Source: Metabacillus malikii
Lineage (GTDB): Bacteria; Bacillota; Bacilli; Bacillales; Bacillaceae
Direction of reading: 5' to 3'
Assembly (NCBI RefSeq): GCF_030813355.1
Contig: NZ_JAUSUD010000028.1
Span: forward strand, 1-49,822
DNA length: 49,822 bases
Of this stretch, positions 17,351 to 29,117 are shown piece by piece. Numbering within the stretch: the stretch's first letter is position 1; every line of letters begins with the position of its first letter. Below the pieces are notes generated by a model. It ran no database searches. It was given only the letters and a program-made list of their open reading frames with translations, and had not been told where the DNA came from. Position numbers and translations under genes: made by a program.

Positions 17351-17821
17351 TTACCAACGATAGTGAGCAAACGCTTTGTTTGCTTCAGCCATTTTATGTG
17401 TATCTTCACGCTTTTTAACTGCAGCACCAGTATTGTTTGCCGCATCTAAAATTTCATTAGCTAAACGCTCTTCCATCGTTTTTTCTCCACGAAGACGAGC
17501 GTAGTTAACTAACCAACGTAAACCTAATGTAGTACGACGGTCTGGACGTACTTCTACAGGTACTTGGTAGTTTGCACCACCAACACGGCGTGCTTTAACC
17601 TCTAAAACAGGCATGATGTTTTTTAGAGCTTGTTCAAATACTTCCATAGGTTCTTTTCCAGAACGCTCTTTAATTAAATCGAACGCATTGTAAAGTACAG
17701 TTTGTGCTTTACCTCTTTTTCCGTCGATCATAATTCTGTTTACTAAACGTGTAACAAGCTTTGAATTGTAAAGTGGATCTGGTAATACATCTCTTTTTGT
17801 TACAGGACCTTTACGTGGCAT
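17351..17821 (-). CDS. rpsG: 30S ribosomal protein S7
   Basis: The 156-residue product starts [21 protein letters not shown]7 nucleates assembly of the 30S head and contacts the E-site tRNA. The ATG at 17819-17821 follows GAAGGGAGG and gives the family length. Ten further in-frame codons upstream are not conserved. It lies 39 bases after rpsL and before fusA, the standard str order. Confidence 0.97.
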   Translation of the reverse strand: MPRKGPVTKRDVLPDPLYNSKLVTRLVNRIMIDGKRGKAQTVLYNAFDLIKERSGKEPMEVFEQALKNIMPVLEVKARRVGGANYQVPVEVRPDRRTTLGLRWLVNYARLRGEKTMEERLANEILDAANNTGAAVKKREDTHKMAEANKAFAHYRW

Positions 17822-17860
17822 GTTATGTTTCCTCCCTTCATCTAGTTTCAAGGTTTATAT

Positions 17861-18636
<776 letters not shown>

Positions 18637-18693
18637 TTTTACATATCCTCCAAAGCAACAGGTTTGTGAGCTACGCACCTAAAATATATTATC

Positions 18694-18752
18694 ATTTGAT
18701 AAGATGGATGTCAATATTAGATTCTATAAAAATCAACATCCATCTATCAAAT
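18694..18752 (-). repeat. Long imperfect inverted repeat between rpoC and the L7Ae gene
   Basis: ATTTGATAAGATGGATGT (18694-18711) and ACATCCATCTATCAAAT (18736-18752) pair over 17 bases with a single bulged base around a 24-base loop. It starts just after the rpoC stop. In the minus-strand RNA it is not followed by a clear uridine run, so a classic terminator is doubtful. It could separate the rpoBC and str transcripts by processing. Confidence 0.6.
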
Positions 18753-18762
18753 TGATATTTAG

Positions 18763-21700
18763 TTAGTCTACTGAAACAATTTCTTCTGTCTGTTCTACTT
18801 TAGAAATTGGCTCAGCTTGGCGGTATCTTGGCATTCCTGTAACAGCTGGAACAAGCTTACCAATGATTACATTTTCTTTTAGTCCTAATAATTCATCACG
18901 TTTGCCTTTTATCGCTGCATCCGTTAGGACTCTTGTTGTTTCTTGGAAAGAAGCTGCAGACAAGAATGAATCAGTCTCAAGTGATGCCTTCGTGATACCA
19001 AGCAGTACTGGTCTACCCGTTGCAGGACGCTTACCATCCAGTAACACTTGTTTGTTTGCATCAGTAAATTGATGTACATCTAATAGTGTTCCTGGTAATA
19101 CATCAGTATCTCCCGCATCCATCACACGTACTTTACGTAACATTTGTCTAACCATAACCTCTACGTGTTTGTCACCAATTTCTACCCCTTGCATACGGTA
19201 TACTTTTTGTACTTCCCGTAAGAGATATTGTTGAACAGCTTGAAGGTCTTTCACTTTTAGTAATTCCTTAGGATCAATTGAGCCTTCGGTTAATACTTGA
19301 CCACTTTCAATTTTATCGCCTTCAACAACTTTTAACCTTGCGTTATATGGAGCTGTATATGAACGTGTTTCCACTTCACCTTGAATAACGATTTCTTGTT
19401 GTTTATCTCGAACCTCATTAATTTCAGCAACAACACCATCAATCTCAGAAATAATCGCCTGACCTTTAGGGTTTCTTGCTTCAAATAGTTCTTGAATACG
19501 AGGTAAACCTTGTGTAATATCGTCCCCGGCTACACCACCAGTATGGAATGTACGCATTGTTAATTGAGTTCCAGGTTCTCCAATTGATTGTGCTGCAATG
19601 ATACCAACTGCTTCACCAACTTCAACTTCACTACCAGTAGCGAGGTTACGTCCATAACATTTTTTACATACGCCATGTCTTGTATTACATGTAAATGCAG
19701 AACGAATCCAAACAGCATCGATACCAGCCTCAATAATTTCAACTGCAATATCTTCGGTAATCAATTCATTTTCATTTACAATAATCTTACCAGTTTCAGG
19801 GTGTTTAACAACTTTACGGCAATATCTGCCGATTAAGCGCTCATCTAGTTTTTCAATTATTTCTGTACCTTCTCTAATTGCTTCTGCACGTATACCTCTG
19901 TCAGTTCCACAATCGTCATCACGAATAATAACATCTTGTGCAACATCTACTAACCGACGTGTTAAGTAACCTGAGTCAGCAGTCTTAAGAGCTGTATCCG
20001 CAAGTCCTTTACGAGCACCATGTGTCGAAATAAAGTATTCCAACACCGTTAAGCCTTCTCGGAAACTAGATTTAATCGGTAACTCAATGATTCTACCAGC
20101 CGGGTTGGCCATTAGACCACGCATACCCGCGAGCTGTGTGAAGTTAGATGCGTTACCACGGGCACCTGAATCACTCATCATAAAGATAGGATTGCGCTTA
20201 TCAAGAGAGGCCATCAATTTACCTTGAATCGTATCTTTTGCCGCACTCCAGATTGAAATAACACGTTCATATCGTTCATCTTCAGTGATTAAACCTCTTC
20301 TAAACTGTTTAAGAACGTTATCAACTTTTGATTGTGCTTCAGTAATAATCTCTTGTTTTTCTTTTAATACGATAATGTCAGATACACCAACAGTTATTCC
20401 TGCCTTTGTTGAATATCTAAATCCTAGATTTTTCATGCGGTCAAGCATTTTTGAAGTTTCAGTGATATGGAACTTCTTAAAGATTTCCGCAATGATTTTC
20501 CCTAAAATACCCTTTTTGAAAGGTGCAATTTCTTCCTGAGCAGCAATGTGTTCTTTTACATTAGCTGTTGTTGGAATAAAGTATTTTTCAGGAGTCTTTT
20601 CTTCGATATTTTCCTTCGTTGGCTCATTCATGTATGGGAATGATTCTGGAAGTATTTCATTGAATATTAACTTCCCTACAGTTGTAATGAGGAGCATTTT
20701 ATTTTGCTCTTCTGTAAAGGATTGCTTGTTTAGTACTCTTGCATTTACTGCTACACGAGTATGTAAATGCACATATCCGTTTTGATAAGCAATTAATGCC
20801 TCATTTGTATCATTAAATACCATACCTTCACCGATTGCACCGGCACGTTCAAGAGTTAAGTAATAGTTTCCTAATACCATATCCTGTGAAGGTGTAACAA
20901 CTGGTTTACCGTCTTTAGGGTTTAGGATATTTTGAGCAGCGAGCATTAATATACGTGCTTCAGCCTGCGCTTCAGCTGATAGTGGCACGTGAACAGCCAT
21001 TTGGTCACCATCAAAGTCTGCATTGTACGCAGTACATACTAATGGATGCAAGCGAATTGCACGACCTTCAACTAATGTTGGCTCAAATGCTTGAATTCCT
21101 AATCTATGCAAAGTAGGGGCCCGGTTAAGTAATACAGGGTGTTCTTTAATTACAGACTCAAGGACATCCCATACTTCTGGCTGTACTCTTTCAATTTTTC
21201 TTTTCGCACTCTTAATATTATGGGCTAAACCTTTTTCAACTAACTCCTTCATAACAAATGGCTTGAATAACTCAAGAGCCATTTCCTTAGGAAGGCCACA
21301 TTGATACATTTTTAGATTCGGTCCTACAACAATTACAGAACGACCTGAATAGTCAACACGTTTCCCTAAAAGGTTTTGACGGAAACGTCCTTGTTTACCC
21401 TTTAACATGTGTGATAAAGACTTTAAAGGTCTATTTCCTGGTCCTGTAACAGGACGACCACGACGACCGTTATCAATTAAGGCATCAACAGCCTCTTGAA
21501 GCATACGTTTTTCATTTTGCACAATAATACTAGGTGCACCTAAATCTAATAAACGCTTAAGTCGATTATTACGGTTAATAACACGTCTATACAAATCATT
21601 TAAGTCTGAAGTTGCAAAGCGACCACCATCTAATTGAACCATCGGGCGTAATTCAGGTGGGATAACAGGAAGAACATCTAATATCATCCAAGATGGTTCA

Positions 21701-22362
21701 TTACCAGAGTTACGGAATGCTTCTAACACTTCTAAGCGTTTTATCGCGCGTGTTCTACGCTGACCTTGAGCTGTTTTTAGCTCCTCTTTTAATGCATCAA
21801 CCTCTTTATCTAAATCGATATCAGATAATAACTTTTTAATAGCTTCTGCACCCATAGACGCTTGGAATGTATTGCCGTACTTCTCACGATATGCACGGTA
21901 TTCTTTTTCAGATAATAGTTGTTTTTTCTCTAGAGGAGTATCACCAGTGTCTGTTGTTACATATGAAGCAAAGTAAATAACTTCTTCAAGTGCTCTTGGA
22001 GACATATCTAGTACTAATCCCATACGACTAGGGATCCCTTTAAAATACCAAATATGTGAAACAGGCGCTGCTAATTCAATATGTCCCATTCTTTCACGAC
22101 GAACTTTAGCACGAGTTACCTCAACACCACAGCGATCACAGACAACACCTTTATAACGTACTCTTTTATATTTACCGCAATGACATTCCCAATCTTTCGT
22201 TGGACCGAATATGCGTTCACAAAAGAGCCCATCTTTTTCAGGCTTTAGCGTACGATAGTTAATTGTTTCTGGTTTTTTTACTTCACCAAAAGACCAAGAA
22301 CGGATTTTATCCGGTGAAGCTAAGCCGATGCTCATATATTCAAAGTTATTTACATCTAACAA
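18763..22362 (-). CDS. rpoC: RNA polymerase beta-prime subunit
   Basis: The 1199-residue catalytic subunit has the same length I recall for B. subtilis RpoC. An N-terminal zinc ribbon uses Cys60, Cys62, Cys75 and Cys78. The catalytic motif [12 protein letters not shown], near residue 450, binds the active-site magnesium. A second cysteine set is visible in the [15 protein letters not shown] region. The start codon is TTG (22360-22362) behind AAAGGGAGG, giving [10 protein letters not shown]. It follows rpoB across a 125-base gap that contains a strong hairpin. Confidence 0.98.
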   Translation of the reverse strand: MLDVNNFEYMSIGLASPDKIRSWSFGEVKKPETINYRTLKPEKDGLFCERIFGPTKDWECHCGKYKRVRYKGVVCDRCGVEVTRAKVRRERMGHIELAAPVSHIWYFKGIPSRMGLVLDMSPRALEEVIYFASYVTTDTGDTPLEKKQLLSEKEYRAYREKYGNTFQASMGAEAIKKLLSDIDLDKEVDALKEELKTAQGQRRTRAIKRLEVLEAFRNSGNEPSWMILDVLPVIPPELRPMVQLDGGRFATSDLNDLYRRVINRNNRLKRLLDLGAPSIIVQNEKRMLQEAVDALIDNGRRGRPVTGPGNRPLKSLSHMLKGKQGRFRQNLLGKRVDYSGRSVIVVGPNLKMYQCGLPKEMALELFKPFVMKELVEKGLAHNIKSAKRKIERVQPEVWDVLESVIKEHPVLLNRAPTLHRLGIQAFEPTLVEGRAIRLHPLVCTAYNADFDGDQMAVHVPLSAEAQAEARILMLAAQNILNPKDGKPVVTPSQDMVLGNYYLTLERAGAIGEGMVFNDTNEALIAYQNGYVHLHTRVAVNARVLNKQSFTEEQNKMLLITTVGKLIFNEILPESFPYMNEPTKENIEEKTPEKYFIPTTANVKEHIAAQEEIAPFKKGILGKIIAEIFKKFHITETSKMLDRMKNLGFRYSTKAGITVGVSDIIVLKEKQEIITEAQSKVDNVLKQFRRGLITEDERYERVISIWSAAKDTIQGKLMASLDKRNPIFMMSDSGARGNASNFTQLAGMRGLMANPAGRIIELPIKSSFREGLTVLEYFISTHGARKGLADTALKTADSGYLTRRLVDVAQDVIIRDDDCGTDRGIRAEAIREGTEIIEKLDERLIGRYCRKVVKHPETGKIIVNENELITEDIAVEIIEAGIDAVWIRSAFTCNTRHGVCKKCYGRNLATGSEVEVGEAVGIIAAQSIGEPGTQLTMRTFHTGGVAGDDITQGLPRIQELFEARNPKGQAIISEIDGVVAEINEVRDKQQEIVIQGEVETRSYTAPYNARLKVVEGDKIESGQVLTEGSIDPKELLKVKDLQAVQQYLLREVQKVYRMQGVEIGDKHVEVMVRQMLRKVRVMDAGDTDVLPGTLLDVHQFTDANKQVLLDGKRPATGRPVLLGITKASLETDSFLSAASFQETTRVLTDAAIKGKRDELLGLKENVIIGKLVPAVTGMPRYRQAEPISKVEQTEEIVSVD

Positions 22363-22440
22363 GGGGCCTACCTCCCTTTTTATCCTCAGGTTTTACCCGT
22401 ATTTAAAATGTATAATCGTATATCATTACACTTGTTGTTA

Positions 22441-22478
22441 GTTATAGCGCCTAGACACACAAATCTAGACGCTATAAC
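22441..22478 (-). other. 15-bp hairpin between rpoB and rpoC
   Basis: In minus-strand RNA GUUAUAGCGUCUAGA pairs over all 15 positions with UCUAGGCGCUAUAAC, including one G-U wobble, around an eight-base loop. The plus-strand version would have an A-C mismatch at that spot, so the structure fits the rpoBC transcript specifically. No uridine run follows. A role as a processing or stability element between the two large cistrons is inference. Confidence 0.65.
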
Positions 22479-22487
22479 GTTACTTTA

Positions 22488-25400
22488 TTATTCCTTCGTT
22501 ACTGTATCTTTTTCTAACTCTTCAGTTTCTACTTCTTCTGGTTCATTAATGGATAGTCCTTCTGCCTGTTGAGAATCATCTTCATCATCAAGATCTCTCA
22601 TTTCAATTTCCTGTTCATCACTTGAGAGCATTTTTACATCCATACCTAAACTTTGAAGCTCTTTAATTAATACTTTGAATGATTCAGGTACACCAGGTTC
22701 AGGGACATTTTCACCCTTGACGATTGCTTCATACGTTTTAACACGTCCAACAACGTCATCTGATTTAACAGTTAATATTTCTTGTAGAGTATAAGCAGCA
22801 CCATAAGCTTCGAGTGCCCAAACCTCCATCTCACCAAAACGCTGTCCACCAAATTGGGCTTTACCACCAAGTGGTTGTTGCGTAACTAATGAGTAAGGTC
22901 CAGTTGAACGAGCATGTAACTTATCATCAACCATATGTGCGAGCTTAATCATGTACATGATACCTACTGATACGCGGTTATCAAATGGTTCTCCTGTACG
23001 GCCATCGTATAAAACAGTTTTAGCATCTCGCGCCATACCTGCTTCTTCTAATGTTGACCATACATCTTCCTCAGTTGCTCCATCAAATACTGGTGAAGCA
23101 ACGTGGATACCCATTTTACGAGCAGCCATACCTAAGTGCAACTCAAGTACTTGACCGATGTTCATACGAGATGGCACCCCAAGAGGGTTTAACATGATAT
23201 CAACTGGAGTTCCATCAGGTAAATAAGGCATATCTTCCTCTGGAAGAATACGAGAGATAACCCCTTTATTACCATGACGTCCAGCCATTTTATCACCTTC
23301 GTGAATTTTACGCTTTTGAACGATAAATACACGAACTAATTGATTTACACCTGGAGGTAATTCATCGCCATCTTCACGATTAAATACTTTTACATCTAAT
23401 ACGATACCTTCTCCACCGTGAGGGACACGTAATGATGTATCACGTACTTCACGAGCTTTTTCTCCGAAGATAGCATGTAATAAGCGTTCTTCTGCAGTTA
23501 ACTCAGTAACTCCTTTTGGTGTTACCTTTCCAACTAGAAGGTCTCCGTCTTTTACTTCAGCACCTACACGGATAATTCCACGATCATCAAGGTTTCTTAA
23601 TGCATCTTCACCGACGTTAGGAATATCTCTTGTGATTTCCTCTGGTCCCAATTTTGTATCGCGGGATTCAGATTCATACTCTTCTATATGAATAGATGTG
23701 TAGACATCGTCCTTGACTAATCTTTCGCTCATGATAATGGCATCTTCATAGTTATAGCCATCCCATGTCATGAAGGCTACCATTACGTTTCTACCAAGCG
23801 CAAGCTCACCTAATTCCATTGAAGGTCCATCAGCAAGGATTTCACCTTTAACTACCTCGTCACCCTCACTTACAATCGGACGTTGGTTATAACATGTACC
23901 TTGGTTTGAACGAATGAATTTCAATAAACTATATTTATCTAAGTTACCTTTTACTTTTTGTCCATTCACTTCTTCATAACGACGAACCCAAACATTTTTC
24001 GCCTCAACACGTTCAACAATTCCCGGATGCTTACAAATGACTGCAGCACCAGAATCTTTTCCTGATACATATTCCATACCAGTTCCAACGATTGGAGATT
24101 CAGGATTCATTAGCGGTACAGCTTGACGTTGCATGTTCGCTCCCATTAAAGCACGGTTTGAGTCATCATTCTCTAAGAACGGGATACAAGCTGTTGCAGC
24201 AGATACAACCTGCTTAGGTGATACATCCATATAATCAATACGATCTCTATGTATAACCGTATTCTCACCACGGAAACGAGCGACAATATCTGTGTCAATA
24301 AATGATCCATCTTCAGCTAATCTTGCATTCGCCTGGGCAACAACATAATTATCTTCTTCATCAGCTGTTAAGTAATCAATCCGCGAAGTGACTTTTCCTG
24401 TTTCAGGGTCAACTCTACGGTATGGCGTTTCAATAAAGCCAAATCTATTTACTTTTGCGTAAGAAGATAAAGAGTTAATTAATCCGATGTTCGGTCCCTC
24501 AGGAGTTTCAATCGGACACATACGGCCATAATGTGAATAGTGAACGTCACGGACTTCGAAACCAGCACGTTCACGTGTCAATCCACCAGGTCCTAATGCT
24601 GATAGACGTCGTTTATGTGTCAACTCAGCTAATGGATTTGTTTGGTCCATGAACTGTGATAACTGCGAGCTACCAAAGAACTCTTTTATAGACGCTATAA
24701 CTGGTCGAATGTTGATAAGTTGTTGTGGTGTTATTGTGTTTGTGTCTTGAATTGACATCCGTTCACGAACAACACGTTCCATTCTTGACAATCCAATTCT
24801 AAATTGGTTTTGTAATAGTTCACCAACTGAACGTAGACGTCGATTACCTAAATGGTCGATATCATCCGTATCTCCAACACCATGTAATAAATTAAAGAAA
24901 TAACTAATAGAAGCTAATATGTCAGAAATTGTGATATTTTTTATCGCTTCTTCAACATAAGCATTTCCTAGTACATTTATTACCTTTTCACCATCCGGAT
25001 CGTTAGGTGCAAAGATTTTAATTGATTGAATAGTTACTTCATCTTCAATTACTCCGCCTGATGGCTGTTCTACTTTAAAGCCAATACCACTTTCTAAGTT
25101 TGGCAGAATTTTATCAAGCGTTCTTCTATCAATCATCGTACCCTTTTCAGCGATAATTTCTCCAGTTTCAGGGTCAACTAATGTCTCTGCTAATCGCTGA
25201 TTGAAAAGACGATTTTTAATATGAAGTTTTTTATTAATTTTATAACGTCCAACATTCGCTAAGTCATAACGCTTAGGATCAAAGAATCGAGAATCTAATA
25301 GACTCTTTGCGTTATCAACTGTTGGTGGTTCACCTGGGCGAAGTCGTTCATAAATTTCTAATAGTGCTTTTTCAGTACTTTCCGTATTATCTTTGTCCAG

Positions 25401-26060
25401 AGTATTACGTAAGTACTCATTTTCACCCAATAAGTCGATGATTTCTTGATCAGAGCCAAACCCTAGCGCACGTAAAAGTACCGTTACTGGTAACTTACGT
25501 GTTCGGTCAATACGAACATAAACTACATCTTTTGCATCTGTTTCGTATTCTAACCAAGCTCCGCGGTTTGGTATAACAGTCGCTGTAAAGCCCTTTTTAC
25601 CATTTTTATCGACCTTGGCACTGTAGTAAACACTCGGCGAACGGACTAACTGGGATACGATTACACGTTCTGCCCCATTAATCACGAATGTACCTGTTTC
25701 AGTCATTAGTGGAAAATCACCCATAAAGACATCTTGGTCCTTCACTTCACCGGTTTCCTTGTTAATTAAACGCACCTTTACACGCAAAGGTGCTGAATAA
25801 GTAACATCGCGCTCCTTAGATTCTTCAACAGAGTATTTCGGGTCTCCTAAGCTATAATCAATAAACTCCAGCGAAAGGTTACCAGTGAAATCCTCAATTG
25901 GAGAAATATCTTGAAACATTTCTCTCAAGCCCTCATCAAGAAACCACTGATAGGAAGAGGTTTGAATTTCAATAAGATTTGGTAATTCTAACACTTCACT
26001 AATGCGCGCGTAACTTCTACGTTGGCGGTGTCGTCCATACTGAACTAGTTGATGCGTCAA
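22488..26060 (-). CDS. rpoB: RNA polymerase beta subunit
   Basis: This gives a 1190-residue core polymerase subunit. The rifampicin-binding cluster reads [18 protein letters not shown], with the wild-type residues of sensitive strains. [20 protein letters not shown] and the C-terminal [20 protein letters not shown] are conserved. I chose the TTG at 26058-26060, reading [12 protein letters not shown], because GAGGGG (26069-26074) lies eight bases upstream. A GTG three codons earlier (26067-26069) overlaps that site and would give 1193 residues. It has a long leader with a terminator-like element. Confidence 0.97.
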   Translation of the reverse strand: MTHQLVQYGRHRQRRSYARISEVLELPNLIEIQTSSYQWFLDEGLREMFQDISPIEDFTGNLSLEFIDYSLGDPKYSVEESKERDVTYSAPLRVKVRLINKETGEVKDQDVFMGDFPLMTETGTFVINGAERVIVSQLVRSPSVYYSAKVDKNGKKGFTATVIPNRGAWLEYETDAKDVVYVRIDRTRKLPVTVLLRALGFGSDQEIIDLLGENEYLRNTLDKDNTESTEKALLEIYERLRPGEPPTVDNAKSLLDSRFFDPKRYDLANVGRYKINKKLHIKNRLFNQRLAETLVDPETGEIIAEKGTMIDRRTLDKILPNLESGIGFKVEQPSGGVIEDEVTIQSIKIFAPNDPDGEKVINVLGNAYVEEAIKNITISDILASISYFFNLLHGVGDTDDIDHLGNRRLRSVGELLQNQFRIGLSRMERVVRERMSIQDTNTITPQQLINIRPVIASIKEFFGSSQLSQFMDQTNPLAELTHKRRLSALGPGGLTRERAGFEVRDVHYSHYGRMCPIETPEGPNIGLINSLSSYAKVNRFGFIETPYRRVDPETGKVTSRIDYLTADEEDNYVVAQANARLAEDGSFIDTDIVARFRGENTVIHRDRIDYMDVSPKQVVSAATACIPFLENDDSNRALMGANMQRQAVPLMNPESPIVGTGMEYVSGKDSGAAVICKHPGIVERVEAKNVWVRRYEEVNGQKVKGNLDKYSLLKFIRSNQGTCYNQRPIVSEGDEVVKGEILADGPSMELGELALGRNVMVAFMTWDGYNYEDAIIMSERLVKDDVYTSIHIEEYESESRDTKLGPEEITRDIPNVGEDALRNLDDRGIIRVGAEVKDGDLLVGKVTPKGVTELTAEERLLHAIFGEKAREVRDTSLRVPHGGEGIVLDVKVFNREDGDELPPGVNQLVRVFIVQKRKIHEGDKMAGRHGNKGVISRILPEEDMPYLPDGTPVDIMLNPLGVPSRMNIGQVLELHLGMAARKMGIHVASPVFDGATEEDVWSTLEEAGMARDAKTVLYDGRTGEPFDNRVSVGIMYMIKLAHMVDDKLHARSTGPYSLVTQQPLGGKAQFGGQRFGEMEVWALEAYGAAYTLQEILTVKSDDVVGRVKTYEAIVKGENVPEPGVPESFKVLIKELQSLGMDVKMLSSDEQEIEMRDLDDEDDSQQAEGLSINEPEEVETEELEKDTVTKE

Positions 26061-26225
26061 CTCATTCACCCCTCAAATCAAGCGTAATAGATCTTGCAAT
26101 GTACCATTATGTATGCCTTATTTTTTAGACAGACGAATAAGAGAACTCACATAAGATCATTCTCTTAAAATCTATATCTGAAATAACTTAATAAACCTGC
26201 AAAAAAATAAAGTAAACAGAGTACA

Positions 26226-26273
26226 TCCACAAGGAAAAAACAAAAAATAAAAAGGGTTTCTTACTAGAAAACC
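26226..26273 (-). terminator. Intrinsic terminator or attenuator upstream of rpoB
   Basis: On the minus strand GGTTTTCT pairs with AGAAACC (one bulged base) around the loop AGTA, followed by a very uridine-rich tract (26226-26254). It lies 166 bases before the rpoB start and downstream of the candidate promoter at 26378-26408. It may be a plain terminator for the rplL-rsmC transcript or an attenuator in the rpoB leader. Confidence 0.65.
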
Positions 26274-26377
26274 ACATTTTAATCGTACTATTGATTTTAT
26301 AATTATTTCCATTAATCTAATTTTTATTCATAATATTACTAAAAATTTAGACAGTAATGGAAATTATATATTGGCAT

Positions 26378-26412
26378 TTTATAATGTTATCACAACAGCT
26401 AATCTAGGTCAA
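26378..26412 (-). promoter_or_regulatory. Candidate promoter between rsmC and rpoB
   Basis: Just after the rsmC stop the minus strand reads TTGACC, 17 bases, TAACAT, and the -10 is preceded by TGA, an extended -10 arrangement. Coordinates are approximate. If used, its transcript would pass through the terminator at 26226-26273 before reaching rpoB. The -10 is only a partial match to consensus. Confidence 0.4.
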
Positions 26413-26416
26413 GGAC

Positions 26417-27016
26417 TTATTTGATAGATTTAATGATAAAATAGCCCTTCTTTTTTTCAACTGTTTCAACAGAGGTAAATAATTCTTCTAATTTGTTTAT
26501 TGCCGAGGGTGCCCCTTGTTTTTTTTGGATAACAATCCATAACTCACCAGAAGTCTTTAACTGATTATAGCTAGCTTCGAATATTTGAAATACTACGTCT
26601 TTTCCAGCACGTATAGGGGGATTTGTGACAATCGCACAATACTTCTTGTTCTTATCAACCTTATCGAGTAGATCACTTTGAAAAATATTAACATTTTCTA
26701 TTTTGTTTAATTTTGCATTGTCCATCGCTAACTCTACAGCTCGTTCATTGATATCGATCATATCTACATGTCTTTTAAAGTTATCTGCTATCGTTAACCC
26801 AATTGGACCATAACCGCAGCCAACATCTAGTATATCGCCTTCCACTTCTGGAATTTCAAATGTTTCAATTAATAGTCTTGAACCAAAATCAATTTCATTC
26901 TTTGAGAAAACACCATTGTCGCTCTGGAACGTATACGTTTTCCCCTTCAGTTTATACTCCCACTTCTTTCTATTAGATTGTACCGTCGGTTTATTAGAAT
27001 AATAGTGGTTTGTCAC
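26417..27016 (-). CDS. ybxB: Class I SAM-dependent methyltransferase, RsmC-like (YbxB)
   Basis: The 199-residue protein has the SAM-binding motif DVGCGYGPIG at residues 64-73 and the catalytic NPPIRAG from residue 132, the NPP signature of RsmC-type N2-guanine rRNA methyltransferases. It matches ybxB of Bacillus, which lies between rplL and rpoB. The exact target nucleotide is not provable from sequence. The start is GTG (27014-27016) behind AGGAGG. A terminator after rplL lies upstream, so it may be expressed by read-through or a weak promoter. Confidence 0.92.
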   Translation of the reverse strand: MTNHYYSNKPTVQSNRKKWEYKLKGKTYTFQSDNGVFSKNEIDFGSRLLIETFEIPEVEGDILDVGCGYGPIGLTIADNFKRHVDMIDINERAVELAMDNAKLNKIENVNIFQSDLLDKVDKNKKYCAIVTNPPIRAGKDVVFQIFEASYNQLKTSGELWIVIQKKQGAPSAINKLEELFTSVETVEKKKGYFIIKSIK

Positions 27017-27092
27017 TTAGCTTTCCTCCTCATTCAGGAGTTTAGGATATACAATTTTGATTTTTTTATTCACAATAATTATGTATATACGT

Positions 27093-27116
27093 AAAAAGCC
27101 CGCTATTAAGCGAGCT
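27093..27116 (-). terminator. Intrinsic terminator after rplL
   Basis: AGCTCGC and GCGGGCT (minus strand, one G-U pair) form a 7-bp GC-rich stem around TTAATA, followed by five uridines. It lies 18 bases after the rplL stop codon and would limit read-through from the very abundant L10-L7/L12 mRNA into ybxB and rpoB. Confidence 0.8.
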
Positions 27117-27133
27117 TCATTACAAAACATATA

Positions 27134-27493
27134 TTACTTAACTTCTACAGAAGCGCCTACTTCTTCAAGTTTAGCTTTTAATTCTTCAGCTTCTTCTTTA
27201 GAAACGCCTTCTTTAAGAGCTTTAGGAGCGTTATCTACTAATTCTTTAGCTTCTTTTAAGCCAAGGCCAGTTGCTTCACGTACAACTTTGATAACTTTAA
27301 TTTTTTGTCCGCCAGCACTTGCAAGTACTACGTCAAATTCAGTTTTCTCTGCAGCAGCTTCTCCACCAGCAGCAGCAACAGCTACAGGAGCTGCAGCAGT
27401 TACACCAAACTCTTCTTCGATTGCTTTAACTAAGTCGTTTAATTCTAAAACAGTCATATTTTTAACTGCTTCAATGATTTGTTCTTGAGTCAT
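27134..27493 (-). CDS. rplL: 50S ribosomal protein L7/L12
   Basis: The 119-residue stalk protein starts [20 protein letters not shown] (dimerisation domain). An alanine-rich flexible hinge follows ([18 protein letters not shown] near residues 33-50) and then the C-terminal domain that recruits translation factors ([20 protein letters not shown]). It is about four residues shorter than the B. subtilis protein as I recall it, probably in the hinge. It lies after rplJ, with a strong GGAGG site fitting its multi-copy stoichiometry. Confidence 0.98.
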   Translation of the reverse strand: MTQEQIIEAVKNMTVLELNDLVKAIEEEFGVTAAAPVAVAAAGGEAAAEKTEFDVVLASAGGQKIKVIKVVREATGLGLKEAKELVDNAPKALKEGVSKEEAEELKAKLEEVGASVEVK

Positions 27494-27557
27494 TATTATT
27501 TCCTCCTTGTTTTTCCTTTTATAATTTGAAGTGCATTAGATTAGTATCAGTACTAGA

Positions 27558-28058
27558 TTATGCGCCTTGCTCTTCTTTTTGGTCTGCAACTGCTTTAGTA
27601 GCAAGTGCAAGGTTGCGAATTGGAGCTTGAAGAACACTAAGCAACATTGAAAGTAAACCTTCGCGTGATGGAAGTTCAGCAAGAGCCTTAACTTCTTCAA
27701 CACTAGCAACATTACCTTCGATTACTCCTGCTTTAATTTCAAGTGCTTCGTGTTGTTTAGCGAAGTCATTTAGAATTTTAGCTGGAGCTACAACATCATC
27801 ATTACTGAATGCAATTGCATTTGGACCTGTTAACGCGTCATTAAGACCTGTTAATTCAACTTGTTCAACAGCACGTCGAGTCATCGTATTTTTATATACT
27901 TTGAATTCGATTCCCGCATCACGTAGTTGTTTACGAAGTTCAGTTACTTCACCAACAGTTAATCCACGATAATCTACAACAATCGTTGATTTACTTTCAC
28001 GGAATTTCGCTGCAATATCATCAACGATTTGTTTCTTTTGTTCGATAATTGCGCTCAT
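27558..28058 (-). CDS. rplJ: 50S ribosomal protein L10
   Basis: The 166-residue product starts [21 protein letters not shown]10 anchors the L7/L12 dimers: the N-terminal part binds 23S rRNA and the C-terminal helix carries the dimers (ending [12 protein letters not shown]). In bacteria the L10-L12 complex binds its own leader. I chose the ATG at 28056-28058 behind ACAGGAGGTG. The open frame extends 36 codons upstream, but that is leader sequence. Confidence 0.97.
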   Translation of the reverse strand: MSAIIEQKKQIVDDIAAKFRESKSTIVVDYRGLTVGEVTELRKQLRDAGIEFKVYKNTMTRRAVEQVELTGLNDALTGPNAIAFSNDDVVAPAKILNDFAKQHEALEIKAGVIEGNVASVEEVKALAELPSREGLLSMLLSVLQAPIRNLALATKAVADQKEEQGA

Positions 28059-28264
28059 TATTGTTACACCTCCTGTAGTTTCATGTGTGACACTAATACC
28101 GTTCGGCGATAGCTGCACGAGAAAACCTCCATGGTAGTTAGACATGGAGGTTAGTATATACAACAATAAGCATTATGCTTTATTCGTAAATACACCTCGG
28201 TAGGAAATTAAGCTTATAGAGCACCTACTGTCTACGGTATAGCGATTTAATTTGTTAAACAACA
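28059..28264 (-). ncRNA. L10 leader RNA (ribosomal protein autoregulatory leader)
   Basis: The roughly 205-base untranslated leader between the promoter and rplJ has the layout of the Firmicute L10 leader: an upstream structured region (including CCTACCGAGGTGTATTTACG near 28180-28205) that would bind L10(L12)4, then a terminator hairpin close to the gene. The expected mechanism is premature termination when L10-L12 is in excess. Recognition is from recalled features, and no covariance model was run. Confidence 0.75.
28118..28152 (-). terminator. Attenuator terminator in the L10 leader
   Basis: AACCTCCATG (minus strand, from 28152-28143) pairs perfectly over ten bases with CATGGAGGTT (28133-28124) around a nine-base loop, followed by TTCTCGT. 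The uridine run is short and interrupted, which suits a conditional terminator. It lies 60-95 bases before the rplJ start. Confidence 0.75.
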
Positions 28265-28270
28265 TTGATT

Positions 28271-28299
28271 ATTATATATAAACTTCTATTCGAAGTCAA
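28271..28299 (-). promoter_or_regulatory. Strong SigA promoter for rplJ-rplL
   Basis: TTGACT (28294-28299) and perfect TATAAT (28271-28276) are separated by exactly 17 bases on the minus strand, just after the rplA stop. With eleven of twelve consensus bases it is the best promoter match I found in the window. It starts the L10 leader. Confidence 0.85.
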
Positions 28300-28305
28300 T
28301 AGTTA

Positions 28306-29007
28306 TTATTTTACAGCAACAAAAGTTGAAGCGTCAACCTTCACACCAGGTCCCATTGTTGAAGTAGCATTAATACTCTTCATATAAGTACCTTTAGCTG
28401 CAGCAGGTTTCGCTTTTAATAACGTATCATAAACTGTTGTGAAGTTTTCAGCTAGTTTATTATCATCAAATGATACCTTTCCAATAGGAACATGGATAAT
28501 ACCAGCTTTATCTAAACGATACTCAACTTTACCAGCTTTGATCTCGTTTACAGCTTTTGTTACATCAAATGTAACAGTACCAGTTTTAGGGTTTGGCATT
28601 AAACCTTTAGGTCCTAAAACACGTCCAAGTTTACCAACTTCACCCATCATATCAGGTGTAGCTACGATTACATCAAATTCGAACCAACCTTGTTGGATTT
28701 TGTTGATATAATCAGAATCTCCTACATAATCAGCACCTGCAGCTTCAGCTTCTTTAGCTTTATCACCTTTAGCAAATACTAATACACGTTGTGTTTTACC
28801 AGTACCGTTCGGTAATACAACTGCACCACGGATTTGTTGGTCAGCTTTCTTAGGGTCAACTCCCAAACGGAAAGCTACTTCTACTGTTGCATCAAATTTC
28901 ACTGTGCTAGTTTTTTTCACAAGCTCGATTGCTTCTTGTACAGAATAAAATTTAGAACGGTCTACAAGTTTAGCAGCTTCTACTAACTTTTTACCTTTTT
29001 TAGCCAT
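28306..29007 (-). CDS. rplA: 50S ribosomal protein L1
   Basis: The 233-residue protein starts [20 protein letters not shown] and forms the mobile L1 stalk that moves deacylated tRNA out of the E site. The conserved [19 protein letters not shown] segment is at about residues 128-146. L1 also represses its own operon by binding the rplK leader, and a matching leader motif is present upstream. It is followed by the strong rplJ promoter. Confidence 0.98.
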   Translation of the reverse strand: MAKKGKKLVEAAKLVDRSKFYSVQEAIELVKKTSTVKFDATVEVAFRLGVDPKKADQQIRGAVVLPNGTGKTQRVLVFAKGDKAKEAEAAGADYVGDSDYINKIQQGWFEFDVIVATPDMMGEVGKLGRVLGPKGLMPNPKTGTVTFDVTKAVNEIKAGKVEYRLDKAGIIHVPIGKVSFDDNKLAENFTTVYDTLLKAKPAAAKGTYMKSINATSTMGPGVKVDASTFVAVK

Positions 29008-29117
29008 TTTATTTTTCCTCCTTAGTGGTTTTAGCGGAATAACCTCCCACGAATAAAGGTTGCGAACTTGTTGTTAAGCAAACTCGCAACCCCAAAACAT
29101 TCTAGACTAACAATTCA

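Larger units (their letters stand above)
26070..26416 (-). other. Long rpoB leader region, 347 bases, no gene
   Basis: No coding sequence is visible. Reading toward rpoB, the region holds a candidate promoter right after rsmC, an intrinsic terminator in the middle, and a hairpin near the gene: TAAGAGAA (26138-26145) pairs with TTCTCTTA (26160-26167). This arrangement suggests that rpoB expression is uncoupled from the upstream L7/L12-rsmC transcript or attenuated within its own leader. Confidence 0.6.

Noticed and set aside
27057-27488. 143-codon plus-strand open frame opposite rplL
   Set aside because: It is the antisense shadow of the alanine-rich L7/L12 gene with serine- and alanine-rich low-complexity product and no ribosome binding site.
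28059-28166. N-terminal extension of the L10 frame
   Set aside because: It translates the leader terminator hairpin, and the family start at 28056-28058 has a proper binding site.
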